The position numbers and the translations under genes were made by a program. The notes below the pieces were generated by a model that saw only the letters and a list, made by a program, of their open reading frames with translations, did no database searches and was not told the DNA's origin. Below are positions 45,755-53,920 of a DNA stretch of 64,000 nt, piece after piece; position 1 is the stretch's first letter; each line of letters opens with the position of its first letter. The DNA comes from Bacillota bacterium (lineage in GTDB: Bacteria > Bacillota > Clostridia > Christensenellales > Pumilibacteraceae), in the NCBI GenBank assembly GCA_009780325.1, contig WRAF01000005.1:1-64000 (forward strand), given 5' to 3'.

Positions 45755-45801
45755 AATTATACCTATCCAGAAGTTTTAATTATATTTTAGAAAATAGATA
45801 A

Positions 45802-47391
45802 CTAAAATTTTTGCTTTAACCCTGCCCCCGCACTATGCAATCCAACAAGTCTTGTATATTTATTCAAGCTCCCTGTCAGCATATTATCCGATATATTTTT
45901 CTTTATCCTGTTTGCAACCTCTTTTGAACTAATGTCAATACTCACCTTATCTTTCTTAAAATCAATTTCCACCATATCACCTGTCTGACACACATCAAAA
46001 ACATCCGTCTTATCCGCCATACAAATAAAAGGAATCTGCATAAATTCTAAACACCTCCCATCTGTAATCACCATCACATCCTTTAATTCTTTAGCTAAAA
46101 TCAATGACTCAATATCCAATAGCGGCATGCCGTTTGTCTTTGCTGCCTGCCCTTTTATTATAATCAAGCTTCCATCGCCTATACTTCCACTTAAAATAGC
46201 ACCTTTAGCTAAATCCTCACTATCATAAACATGTGCCTTTAATTTTGTTTTATCGCTAGTCACTGCATTAAATACCCCGCCAGCTCCGTCACCTAGCGCC
46301 CTTCTAAACAGCGCCGCATCAAATGCATTGCCTTTTAAACAAGAAATGCCGCTCATAGCAAAATGATTAGATACTCCTACTATTATGTCACTATCCACTT
46401 TTAAATCTTCTACTACTTCTGCTAAAGTACTCTCTGCATATCTTATATTCATATCCAATAATTTTGGCACATTAATAAGTTCTTTAATTAAGCCCCTTAC
46501 GCCGCCAGCATACTGAAATTTAAATATATCATGCTCACCTAGCGGCGACATTTTAACTAAGATAGGAATCTTTTCACTTAAAGATGCCACATAGTCAAAA
46601 TCCACATCTTTAAAACCATTTTCTCTTGCAATGCAAATAATATGTAGCAAAGATGCCAGCGTACCGCTTGCAGCTAAAAAAGCGCTAAGTCCAGTCATAA
46701 ACGATTTGATAGAAAAGTCTTTGCGCGGATAATTCATTTTTTCTGCCCTAAAAGCTGCTCTTTTTCCGCTCTCTCTTGCTATCATAATCCTATCAGACGC
46801 TGTCATAGGCGCAAATGACCCAAACACAGAAATACCCGCACCTTCACAAAATAGTGCCAATGAATTAAAATTATCCATCTCTTTAGATCTTACTGTAGAT
46901 ACATTCTCTAAAAAATCCATCTCTGATAAGCTTGCTTTTCCGCATGAAACCATAGCTTTTGTCAAATGTGCTTTAGCATGAGAAAAGCCTGCACCTTTAG
47001 AAGGCAGAAATACTAATGGAGTATTTTTTCTAACAGCGCCTATCAACATACCTGCTGCCGTCATCTCACTTCTTGCTATCAATAAAACAGAATCAGCATC
47101 ATACATACTAAGCAGCGACTCAGTTAAATCAGCCACACTTTCTCTGTTTGACAACAGCAAATTTTTGCCATTACCCATTGCCGCCATATCATTTAATGAA
47201 GGCAACGCAAACTGCACAGCACACCCTCCTGCCATGGTGATACCAATTTTAACATCCGTCAAACTATCATAACAGCCATCCTCATACAAAATAAGCACCA
47301 ATGGTTTGACCAAATCATCTTGACATAGTCCTAGTGATAACAATCTATGCTTTGCAATAGCATAATCGGGTTTTAGAATTTCACTTTGCAT
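45802..47391 (-). CDS. IlvD/Edd-family paralogue lacking the Fe-S cysteines
   Basis: A 529-residue protein that aligns along its whole length with dihydroxy-acid/phosphogluconate dehydratases. AGGCAVQFALPSLNDMAAMG (54-73) and LLSNRESVADLTESLL (79-94) fit the N-terminal half. TGLSAFLAASGTLASLLHIICIAREN, KTNGMPLLDIESLI and VMVITDGR fit the rest. The family's Fe-S ligands are replaced: CDG becomes LND (about 66-68), NCDK becomes RSEM (107-110), and the GxCxGMGTANT cysteine is absent (about 167-175). The catalytic GRFSG is GRCLE. It cannot hold the usual cluster. The ATG after AGGAGG is chosen; a longer frame would contain that SD. A monocistronic gene with promoter-like TAGACA-17-TACAAT. Confidence 0.75.
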   Translation of the reverse strand: MQSEILKPDYAIAKHRLLSLGLCQDDLVKPLVLILYEDGCYDSLTDVKIGITMAGGCAVQFALPSLNDMAAMGNGKNLLLSNRESVADLTESLLSMYDADSVLLIARSEMTAAGMLIGAVRKNTPLVFLPSKGAGFSHAKAHLTKAMVSCGKASLSEMDFLENVSTVRSKEMDNFNSLALFCEGAGISVFGSFAPMTASDRIMIARESGKRAAFRAEKMNYPRKDFSIKSFMTGLSAFLAASGTLASLLHIICIARENGFKDVDFDYVASLSEKIPILVKMSPLGEHDIFKFQYAGGVRGLIKELINVPKLLDMNIRYAESTLAEVVEDLKVDSDIIVGVSNHFAMSGISCLKGNAFDAALFRRALGDGAGGVFNAVTSDKTKLKAHVYDSEDLAKGAILSGSIGDGSLIIIKGQAAKTNGMPLLDIESLILAKELKDVMVITDGRCLEFMQIPFICMADKTDVFDVCQTGDMVEIDFKKDKVSIDISSKEVANRIKKNISDNMLTGSLNKYTRLVGLHSAGAGLKQKF

Positions 47392-47485
47392 TATTTTTTG
47401 CCTCCTAAACATCTTATTTTCACTTATATTGTACTATAAAAACAACTTTTTGTCTACTAAAAGTCGCTTTTAAAGGCTAAAATTA

Positions 47486-47514
47486 TTGACTTTTTATTTT
47501 TTTTTGATTAAAAT
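47486..47514 (+). promoter_or_regulatory. promoter of the small lipoprotein gene
   Basis: TTGACT (47486-47491), 17 T-rich bases, TAAAAT (47509-47514), 23 bases before the ATG, with TTAGGAGA between. Confidence 0.7.
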
Positions 47515-47537
47515 ACTAATAATTTAGGAGAATTCAT

Positions 47538-47909
47538 ATGAAAAAACTGATTATTTTCGGTGCAATTTTTATTCTTAGTTTGTCATCTATTTTTATGTTT
47601 TCTGCATGCAGAAGATATGAAGATGCGGCAGGTATTTTTCACGCACACCCTAGCGGAAGACCAGATTTAACTCTTGTACTTGATTTAAGAGCAAACGGAA
47701 ATTTTAGTTTGTCAAGACTTAATGAGCGTGGAACTATTGATAGCACTTTTGAAGGGGCAAGCAGCGGCAGATTTAGCGTAACTGAAGACAATAGAATTAT
47801 ATTGACATTTGATGACGGTCACACCAGGACAGGCAGAATAACAGACGCTGGCAATATCGATTTAGCAGTCCAATCTATTTATGGAGCTAGTATTTTTAGA
47901 AGGCAATAA
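47538..47909 (+). CDS. small lipoprotein of unknown function
   Basis: A 123-residue protein with signal peptide KKLIIFGAIFILSLSSIFMF and lipobox FSAC at 21-24. The mature part is beta-rich and hydrophilic (PDLTLVLDLRANGNFSLSRL, SSGRFSVTEDNRIILTFDDG), resembling lipocalin-like or META-type small domains, but I cannot place it. It has its own promoter and ends within a repeat-derived hairpin. Confidence 0.72.
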   Translation: MKKLIIFGAIFILSLSSIFMFSACRRYEDAAGIFHAHPSGRPDLTLVLDLRANGNFSLSRLNERGTIDSTFEGASSGRFSVTEDNRIILTFDDGHTRTGRITDAGNIDLAVQSIYGASIFRRQ

Positions 47910-48258
47910 AAAAGGTGGTCTAAAGCCCACTTCGGGCGGCTTGCAGTGCCGCCCCTTTTTTTGTTATCCCAGTTTTCTTAATAAAACAATTTTTCCTATA
48001 CTAGAACAAAAGCATCCTCTATACACATAAGATATAAAGAAGAGATGCTTACAGCATGACATAAATTAAAATGACCTTAATAAAGGGTTTTAAACCTAGA
48101 GCAAGCCCCTTATCGCCCACACGCCTCTAGCGTCTGTACGACTTAAAACCCACAAAACCGAAACGAAAAAGGTAAGTAACCTTTCCGCCGCTTAGCATAG
48201 GAACTACACCTTATGGCGTGGGAGGGAGTCCAGGGCTTGCCATGGGGTTTTATACCCT
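47910..48258. repeat. repeat cluster between the lipoprotein gene and mazG
   Basis: Three elements: a family-2-like hairpin (AAAAAAGGTGGTCTAAAGCC, CACTTCGGGCGG, TTTTTTTG) at 47906-47960; one family-1 arm (AGAAGAGATGCTTACAGCAT) at 48036-48070; and a family-3 element at 48079-48262. The last has ends AATAAAGGGTTTTAAACC and, inverted, GGGGTTTTATACCCTTTATT, and its right end runs into the mazG stop codon. No gene. Confidence 0.55.
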
Positions 48259-48654
48259 TTATTTTCCTTCTTTTTTAGCCTTTTTCCAAAACTCCATCGC
48301 TTCTTCTGCACTGTATGCCTTGTCTGAACCAAAAACATGTGTGTGCCTATTTATTATTTTCTTACATAGACTGCTTATGACATCTCCAATATCAAACTCA
48401 CCTGCTCTTTTAGCTATATCACTATGCAGCACGCTTTGTAATAAAACATCACCAAGTTCCTTTTTTAAGTTATCCATATCCCCGCTATCAATAGCCTCTA
48501 CTGCCTCATTAGCCTCTTCAAGCATGTTGCCTCTTATGCTGTTATGTGTCTGCACTTTATCCCAAGGACAACCATGCTCACTTGTCAAAAAACTGACCAG
48601 CTCAACAAGCTCATCAAAACTATACTTTTCTTTAGTTAAATCTATTTTAATCAT
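48259..48654 (-). CDS. mazG: MazG-family nucleotide pyrophosphohydrolase
   Basis: Hydrolyses NTPs to NMP and pyrophosphate as housekeeping of the nucleotide pool. The 131 residues form one MazG domain: GCPWDKVQTHNSIRGNMLEEANEAVEAID carries the metal-binding E-x-x-E, and LKKELGDVLLQSVLHS the second acidic pair. INRHTHVFG is the usual end motif. It is half the length of two-domain E. coli MazG, as in many Firmicutes. The stop codon lies inside the end of a dispersed repeat. Confidence 0.9.
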   Translation of the reverse strand: MIKIDLTKEKYSFDELVELVSFLTSEHGCPWDKVQTHNSIRGNMLEEANEAVEAIDSGDMDNLKKELGDVLLQSVLHSDIAKRAGEFDIGDVISSLCKKIINRHTHVFGSDKAYSAEEAMEFWKKAKKEGK

Positions 48655-49188
48655 AATAAATATCCTTTAAATAAAAAAAGGGGCTTCGCCCCGACCCGTG
48701 CTTGCATTGCACGGGTTTTTTTGGCTTCCAAGCATTCTCAAATAAATCAATTTTTCCTTATGCTATAAAAAGGTGGTCTAAAGCCTACTTCCCTCACTTA
48801 GAGGTTCGGCTTTTTTGAGTTAGCTTATACATTTCTCATAGACGTTTTTTCTTATTACTCTGTAAAAAAACTACCTAAAGACGGTTTGAGCGTCTTGCAT
48901 TGACGCCCCTTTTTTGAGTTAGCTTATCCTTTTCTCACAAACGATTCTTCTTATAATATAAAAAATGATACTATGCGCCATATATCCACTCAAGAATGAT
49001 ACATATTACAATGCAAAAGATAAAGAGAAGAGATACTTAAACTCTCTCCCCGCCCTGCTAATTCAATTTTTGTCATCCAGCAAAGTATCTTAACTTTATT
49101 CTCCTCATCCACTAATCTACCCTTGCAAAAGCCAAGTTTTTTTTGACTTCCATCAATCTCATACATGCTATATCCCTTAGAAAACAGC
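48655..49188. repeat. repeat-filled gap between mazG and the FtsH operon
   Basis: Holds a near-complete family-2 unit at 48669-48772 (AAAAAAAGGGGCTTCGCCCC, GACCCGTGCTTGCATTGCAC, ATCAATTTTTCCTTA). Two related units with TTTTTTGAGTTAGCTTAT follow at 48774-48835 and 48870-48930, and a family-1 inverted pair at about 49014-49107. A short minus-strand open frame here is made of repeat sequence and I do not call it a gene. Confidence 0.6.
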
Positions 49189-49216
49189 AAACGGATAGCC
49201 ATATAAACAACTATCC
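49189..49216 (-). terminator. hairpin after the FtsH operon
   Basis: AACGGATAG and CTATCCGTT pair around a twelve-base loop, beginning 17 bases past the last gene's stop on the minus strand. The following T-run is weak. Confidence 0.5.
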
Positions 49217-49232
49217 GTTTTCAAAAACTTTT

Positions 49233-50012
49233 TTAATCTTCATCCTCTACTGACCCGCCGCCTGATCCGCCGCCAGGTCTAAATCCATCAGCATCTTGCA
49301 ATATCTGATGAAACCTTCTAACATACATATAAGAACTAAACTCATGCGCTCTATACACTAAACTTGACATCCTGCCTTCACTATCAGGCCAATTAAAACC
49401 TTCTTCCATAATATTCGGGCGTCCATTATTAAGATTGAATTGCAAATAAGGAATCAATCTTACTCTTTGAATATCCGCAGTAGGCGCAGGTATAATCATA
49501 ATCATTCTATCAAAAGCAATAAAATGCCTGTTGTATTCACCCTCATGCTCTAGACACTCTCTATAATAAAAAAACAAATTATTATCAGGATTTTCTTGAT
49601 CTAGATTTTGAGTTTGATTCCACTCTAACCTTAGCATAAACTCATTTTGCCCTGGGCTAATATAACCAAAAGCCGCAACCGAGTGAGAAATCCTATCCCA
49701 TTCATTTGTAATGTCATTATAAATAGCGTGCGGTCTTACTCTATGATTGCCGCTATTTTCAAACATGTTTCTTAAAGCTGAATGTCTTATCTCTTCAAAT
49801 GCCTCATTTATCACAGCTTGATGACCTTCAGTAACAGCAGGTGCACTGTTTATGCCATTTACAACAAAGACTCTATCTGCATTCATAAATTGCTCTAATG
49901 GTCTAATTTGCACTAAATGCAATATTAATGTAAGCAGCAAAAGAGCTGCCGTCACTCCAGCAATAATAATATAAGGCAATTTATTTTTAAATTTTCTATT
50001 TGCTTGACTCAT
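49233..50012 (-). CDS. membrane-anchored protein of unknown function next to ftsH
   Basis: A 259-residue protein with one membrane helix at about 12-33 (PYIIIAGVTAALLLLTLILH) and a soluble domain outside the cytoplasm. The end is a flexible GGGSGGGSVEDED tail. I do not recognise the domain (SHSVAAFGYISPGQNEFMLR, HFIAFDRMIMIIPAP). It follows ftsH by 15 bases with an AGGAGG-type site, so the two are cotranscribed and it could be a substrate or modulator of FtsH. Confidence 0.65.
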   Translation of the reverse strand: MSQANRKFKNKLPYIIIAGVTAALLLLTLILHLVQIRPLEQFMNADRVFVVNGINSAPAVTEGHQAVINEAFEEIRHSALRNMFENSGNHRVRPHAIYNDITNEWDRISHSVAAFGYISPGQNEFMLRLEWNQTQNLDQENPDNNLFFYYRECLEHEGEYNRHFIAFDRMIMIIPAPTADIQRVRLIPYLQFNLNNGRPNIMEEGFNWPDSEGRMSSLVYRAHEFSSYMYVRRFHQILQDADGFRPGGGSGGGSVEDED

Positions 50013-50027
50013 TTGTTTTTAGCCTCC

Positions 50028-51947
50028 TTAATTGATTGTGCTATTATTTGAAGCGCCTATATTAGCTGCATTATTACTCACAACATTTGTTTTATATTTA
50101 GCCCTAATATTTTCTAAAACTTCACTGCAACTCTTACCTTCCATAATCATAGCCACTTCATCAATATATATTGTTTCACATTCTATCAATATTCTTGCCA
50201 TTGTGTCAAGTTTTTCTCTATGGTTTGACAAAATTTCTTTTGCTCTTTTATGAGCACTTGTTATAATCTTATCAACCTCAGCATCAATTTTTGCACTCAT
50301 AGCTTCAGAATGAGTAGTAGTAGCCCCATATCCACGCCCTACAAAAACCTCTCCGTCACTACCATAATATATAGGTCCTAAGTCACTCATGCCCCACTCA
50401 GTAACCATATGTCTAGCAATATTAGTTGCATGTTTTATATCCGACACCGCACCAGTACAAATATCTTTAATAACAATTTCTTCCGCCGCCCTGCCGCCTA
50501 AAGCCACTGCTAAGCCATCCATAAGCTTGCCTAAAGATCTATGTCTGTCATCATTATCAGGTCTAAAGGATACATACCCTTCTGCTCGTCCTCTAGGGAT
50601 AATACTAACCTCATGAATAGGGTCAGATTTAGGAGTCTCAAATGCCACAATAGCATGCCCTGCTTCATGATATGCTGTTATTCTTTTATCATATTCTGTG
50701 ATAATCCTTGATTTTTTCTGAGGTCCAAGCGTCACTTTATTTATGCCTTCAAACACATCCGCCATCTTAATAATAGTCCTATTATCCCTAGCTGCCAATA
50801 TAGCCGCCTCATTTAATAAGTTTGCTATATCTGCACCGGTGAAACCGCTTGTTATCCTAGCTAGTGCCCTAAAGTCAACTGACGGGTCAATACTTTTATT
50901 GCGGGAATGAACTTTAAAGATTTCTTCACGCCCTCTAACATCAGGAGGATTAACATGAATCTGCCTATCAAATCTACCTGGTCTCATAAGCGCAGGATCA
51001 AGTATATCTGACCTGTTTGTCGCTGCCATAATAATAATCTCATCATTAGACTCAAATCCATCCATTTGCACAAGCAGCTGATTTAATGTTTGCTCTCTTT
51101 CATCATGACCGCCGCCCATGCCTGCGCCCCTTTGTCTGCCCACCGCATCAATCTCATCAATAAAAACGATGCAAGGCTTGTTGCGTTTTGCTATATCAAA
51201 TAAGTCACGCACCCTTGACGCACCCACACCTACATAAAGTTCTACAAAGTCTGACCCAGATATGCTAAAAAACGGAACATTCGCTTCACCAGAAACAGCT
51301 TTTGCAAACAAAGTTTTTCCCGTCCCTGGAGGTCCAACTAACAACACACCTCTAGGAATCTTTGCCCCTGCTGCATGAAACTTTTGCGGAGTTTTTAAAA
51401 ACTCAACAATTTCAGCCAATTCTTGCTTTTCTTCTTCAGCACCTGCTACATCTGAAAAGCGTGTTTTAAGTGAACTTTGCGCATTGACACCGCTTTTACC
51501 CACGCTTGTTGCTTTTCTATCCGCTGCTCCCATGTTTCTGAATATCATAAAGAAAAAGAATATAACAAACAATCCCATTATAATGACAGGCAAAAAACTC
51601 CAGATACTTGTGCCGTATCTATCTGCTAGGTTTGTTTGAGGCGGTGTCCTGCCTTCAAATTCTTCTATCTCATCAATATTATGAAAATATCTGTCAATTA
51701 GTCTTTCTACACTGGCTCTGCCAAAAGTAACCGCACGATAACGATTATCGCTTCCATAAATCCTATAAGTAACAGTATCACCATTTAAATCAATTTCAGT
51801 AACTACACCTTGTCGCATGTGTGCCACAAACTGATCATTCCTCATAGAAACAGGTGCTAATAAAGTGGTAATCAATATAACCATGACCACAACCAATGCC
51901 CCCAAAGCTAAAGCAACGATTAAAATATTTTTGCTATTTGATTTCAA
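50028..51947 (-). CDS. ftsH: ATP-dependent zinc metalloprotease FtsH
   Basis: Membrane-bound AAA+ protease for quality control of membrane and regulatory proteins. The 639 residues have membrane helices at about 7-32 and 115-137, Walker A GPPGTGKT at 205-212, Walker [13 protein letters not shown] and an arginine-finger region [10 protein letters not shown]. The zinc motif HEAGH is at 427-431. The C-terminal end is Asn/Ser rich. It is followed by a membrane-anchored gene and preceded by pth, 122 bases upstream. Confidence 0.97.
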   Translation of the reverse strand: MKSNSKNILIVALALGALVVVMVILITTLLAPVSMRNDQFVAHMRQGVVTEIDLNGDTVTYRIYGSDNRYRAVTFGRASVERLIDRYFHNIDEIEEFEGRTPPQTNLADRYGTSIWSFLPVIIMGLFVIFFFFMIFRNMGAADRKATSVGKSGVNAQSSLKTRFSDVAGAEEEKQELAEIVEFLKTPQKFHAAGAKIPRGVLLVGPPGTGKTLFAKAVSGEANVPFFSISGSDFVELYVGVGASRVRDLFDIAKRNKPCIVFIDEIDAVGRQRGAGMGGGHDEREQTLNQLLVQMDGFESNDEIIIMAATNRSDILDPALMRPGRFDRQIHVNPPDVRGREEIFKVHSRNKSIDPSVDFRALARITSGFTGADIANLLNEAAILAARDNRTIIKMADVFEGINKVTLGPQKKSRIITEYDKRITAYHEAGHAIVAFETPKSDPIHEVSIIPRGRAEGYVSFRPDNDDRHRSLGKLMDGLAVALGGRAAEEIVIKDICTGAVSDIKHATNIARHMVTEWGMSDLGPIYYGSDGEVFVGRGYGATTTHSEAMSAKIDAEVDKIITSAHKRAKEILSNHREKLDTMARILIECETIYIDEVAMIMEGKSCSEVLENIRAKYKTNVVSNNAANIGASNNSTIN

Positions 51948-52069
51948 AATTTACTCCAGTTGTTAAATTTTTACAATTACTACATAGTATATCACAAGCA
52001 TATGGATAATATCAAGCAAAATTAATACACATTTTATAATTTAAGAATTGCAAGTATATAATTCATTTC

Positions 52070-52576
52070 TTAAATAGTCAAAAACTCCACAGCTTTTTCT
52101 ATTAGTTCTATAAATATTGGGCGGCTATCCTTATCAATCTCACTTAAAACATAATCTGCTAAACTCATATTATCACTCCGTCCTATCCCTAAACGCAGCC
52201 GCTTAAAATCATCTGTCCCAATTTCACTTATTATGCTGCGCATGCCATTGTGTGTGCCAGCACTTCCCCTTTCTCTAAACCGCATAACCCCTCTTTCAAT
52301 ATCAATATCATCATATACTATAATCATGTCCTTTGGCATCAATTTATATTTTTTTAATAAGCCTTTGACTGCTATGCCCGATAAATTCATAAAAGTCTGC
52401 GGCTTTGCTATAACCAAGTCATGTGAAAAAACTCGTGCAACAATACTATTGCACTCTTTAACTTTAAAATTTGTATTTAACTTATCAGCAAGTGCCTCTA
52501 CAGCTAAAAAACCTAAGTTATGATAAGTATAGGCATATCTAGCACCAGGGTTGCCTAGTCCAATGATTAGTTTCAT
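52070..52576 (-). CDS. pth: peptidyl-tRNA hydrolase
   Basis: Recycles peptidyl-tRNAs released from stalled ribosomes. The 168 residues include GLGNPGARYAYTYHNLGF, with the catalytic His in the YHNLG motif near residue 20, KPQTFMNLSG, and the DDIDIERG block with the catalytic-site Asp. It is slightly short compared with the usual 185 or so residues, losing only the end. It lies upstream of ftsH on the same strand. Confidence 0.94.
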   Translation of the reverse strand: MKLIIGLGNPGARYAYTYHNLGFLAVEALADKLNTNFKVKECNSIVARVFSHDLVIAKPQTFMNLSGIAVKGLLKKYKLMPKDMIIVYDDIDIERGVMRFRERGSAGTHNGMRSIISEIGTDDFKRLRLGIGRSDNMSLADYVLSEIDKDSRPIFIELIEKAVEFLTI

Positions 52577-52584
52577 CTTCTACC

Positions 52585-52740
52585 AAATAATAAAGGGATA
52601 ACCCTAGAGCAAAGCCCCTAGACCCCCACGCCTTACGGGCGTGGTTCTGCGACAAAAACCACAGGATGTATTAACCTATTGTCGGTGGTCGCAAATTTGC
52701 CATTTTAAGCAAATTTGCTCCTAAAATAAAAACAAATTTT
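52585..52740. repeat. family-3 repeat and hairpins upstream of pth
   Basis: AATAAAGGGATAACCCTAGA followed by GCAAAGCCCC marks a family-3 end. It is followed by hairpin CCACGCC-TTAC-GGGCGTGG and a palindromic pair GCAAATTTGC-CATTTTAA-GCAAATTTGC. No gene. Confidence 0.5.
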
Positions 52741-52760
52741 TGCCATTAAATTAAATTTGT

Positions 52761-52997
52761 TTATCTTCCGCCGCAGCCGCCGCCGCACGCTCCGCAGCCG
52801 CCCATGCCTTTAGCATAGTTATGGATAGCCATAAGCAATTTATCTAAATCCACACCATGTCCATTTGCCGCCTGCTCTAAAGTCTCTGTCCTAGCTTTTT
52901 CACAGCCCAAACAATTTAATCCAAAAATTTTGAAAACTTGTCCAACCCCTTCATATTTTTCTAGCACCTCACTAACTAATAAATCTTTGTGTATCAT
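52761..52997 (-). CDS. DUF1858 redox-disulfide protein with Cys/Gly-rich tail
   Basis: A 78-residue protein. Residues 1-62 match the DUF1858 domain often found with hybrid-cluster and redox proteins (KDLLVSEVLEKYEGVGQVFK, then NCLGCEKA with a CxxC pair). The end GGCGACGGGCGGR adds three cysteines among glycines, suggestive of metal binding. GGAGA lies before the ATG. Function unknown. Confidence 0.78.
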   Translation of the reverse strand: MIHKDLLVSEVLEKYEGVGQVFKIFGLNCLGCEKARTETLEQAANGHGVDLDKLLMAIHNYAKGMGGCGACGGGCGGR

Positions 52998-53119
52998 ATT
53001 TTTTTTCTCCTATTTTAGGGAAACACTTTCCCTCTAAATTTATTATCTCACTATATTACTTTATTTAAGCAAGCCCTGTCAAGAATAATTATGCCATTTC
53101 ACATCAAAATAAATAACTA

Positions 53120-53326
53120 TTAATCCTCTCTGCCTGTCAAATAATCTAATGAAACATCAAAAAAAACTGCCAGTTTTATCAAGTATGATAATTTTGGCTC
53201 ATTGATTCCATTTTCCCAAGTACTTATTGTACCATTACTAACTCCAATAATTTTGCCAAGTTCCCTATGCCCCATTTCTTTTTCAAGCCTTAATTCTTTA
53301 AGCCTTTCTTTAAAAATATTTGTCAT
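53120..53326 (-). CDS. small XRE-family HTH regulator
   Basis: A 68-residue single Cro/C1-type HTH protein (MGHRELGKIIGVSNGTISTWENGINEP, then LIKLAVFFDVSLDYLTGRED), full length for a minimal repressor. Upstream, GGTCGAAAAA (53341-53350) and the inverted TTTTTCAACC (53375-53384) form a candidate operator. Confidence 0.82.
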   Translation of the reverse strand: MTNIFKERLKELRLEKEMGHRELGKIIGVSNGTISTWENGINEPKLSYLIKLAVFFDVSLDYLTGRED

Positions 53327-53340
53327 ATATTATATATTAT

Positions 53341-53392
53341 GGTCGAAAAACCGATAAAAATGCTTGACGGTAGATTTTTCAACCGATATAAT
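53341..53392 (+). promoter_or_regulatory. candidate operator over a plus-strand promoter
   Basis: GGTCGAAAAA and its near-inverted partner TTTTTCAACC frame TTGACG (53364-53369) with TATAAT (53387-53392) at 17 bases on the plus strand. No convincing plus-strand gene follows until 53921; a 36-codon open frame at 53395 lacks support. A repressor site for the adjacent HTH gene is likely. The rest of 53327-53589 shows only the first copy of a 61-bp repeat. Confidence 0.5.
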
Positions 53393-53521
53393 ATATGAAA
53401 TATAAACTTTTATTTTGGTCTAAAATGACCTCATCTCAATGTCATAATAAAAAATTATATAGAAGTTCATATTGTTTTAAGTTTATAAAAATACTTCCCA
53501 TATAAACATTATAACTAAATA

Positions 53522-53582
53522 GCACCTAATATAATAATATCATAAGACAAGTTACATTTTGGACAAACCATAAATATTAATA
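53522..53582 (+). repeat. 61-bp direct repeat, copy 1
   Basis: GCACCTAATATAATAATATC through CATAAATATTAATA. The second copy at 53843-53903 differs at three positions. Together they bracket the small HTH gene at 53590-53793. Confidence 0.85.
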
Positions 53583-53589
53583 CCAGCTG

Positions 53590-53793
53590 TCAATATTTAT
53601 ACATAACTAATTCATCTATTGTAATTTCAAAATATTTAGCAATTTCAATAAGCGCATTGATATCAGGCACAATAGTTCCACACTCTAAATGCGATATTCT
53701 TCTTTGCGAACAATTAAACTCTTTTGCAAGTTCTAATTGACTCTTACCTGCCTCAATGCGAAGCTTTTTAAAATTATCAGAGAAAAAATTCAT
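53590..53793 (-). CDS. small XRE-family HTH regulator
   Basis: A 67-residue single-domain Cro/C1-type HTH protein (KSQLELAKEFNCSQRRISHLECG). It lies between two copies of a 61-bp repeat and is divergent from the PRC-barrel gene at 53921. Directly before its start is a perfect inverted repeat ATTCTAGCC-N7-GGCTAGAAT, so it probably represses both itself and the divergent gene. Confidence 0.82.
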   Translation of the reverse strand: MNFFSDNFKKLRIEAGKSQLELAKEFNCSQRRISHLECGTIVPDINALIEIAKYFEITIDELVMYKY

Positions 53794-53799
53794 TTTATT

Positions 53800-53840
53800 A
53801 TTCTAGCCAAAATGCGGCTAGAATAATTGACATAGCCGCA
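53800..53840. promoter_or_regulatory. overlapping inverted-repeat operators at a divergent promoter
   Basis: ATTCTAGCC (53800-53808) and GGCTAGAAT (53816-53824) form one perfect repeat. TGCGGCTA (53813-53820) and TAGCCGCA (53833-53840) form another that surrounds the -35 TTGACA (53827-53832) of the PRC-barrel gene. With TATAAT at 53851-53856 (18-base spacer) this is a clear repressor-controlled promoter. Confidence 0.7.
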
Positions 53841-53842
53841 TT

Positions 53843-53903
53843 GCGTCTAATATAATAATATCATAAGACAAGTTATATTTTGGACAAACCATAAATATTA
53901 ATA
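53843..53903 (+). repeat. 61-bp direct repeat, copy 2
   Basis: Carries the -10 box and leader of the PRC-barrel gene. It nearly matches 53522-53582, with differences GCGTCT for GCACCT and TTAT for TTAC. Confidence 0.85.
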
Positions 53904-53920
53904 GTATAGAGGTACATATC

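Noticed and set aside
48990-49202. Minus-strand ORF of 70 codons
   Set aside because: It lies across family-1 repeat arms, has no SD or recognisable domain, and its residues are translations of the repeat.
53395-53505. 36-codon plus-strand ORF behind the promoter at 53364
   Set aside because: The ATG is too close to the -10 box, there is no SD, and the peptide has no recognisable features.
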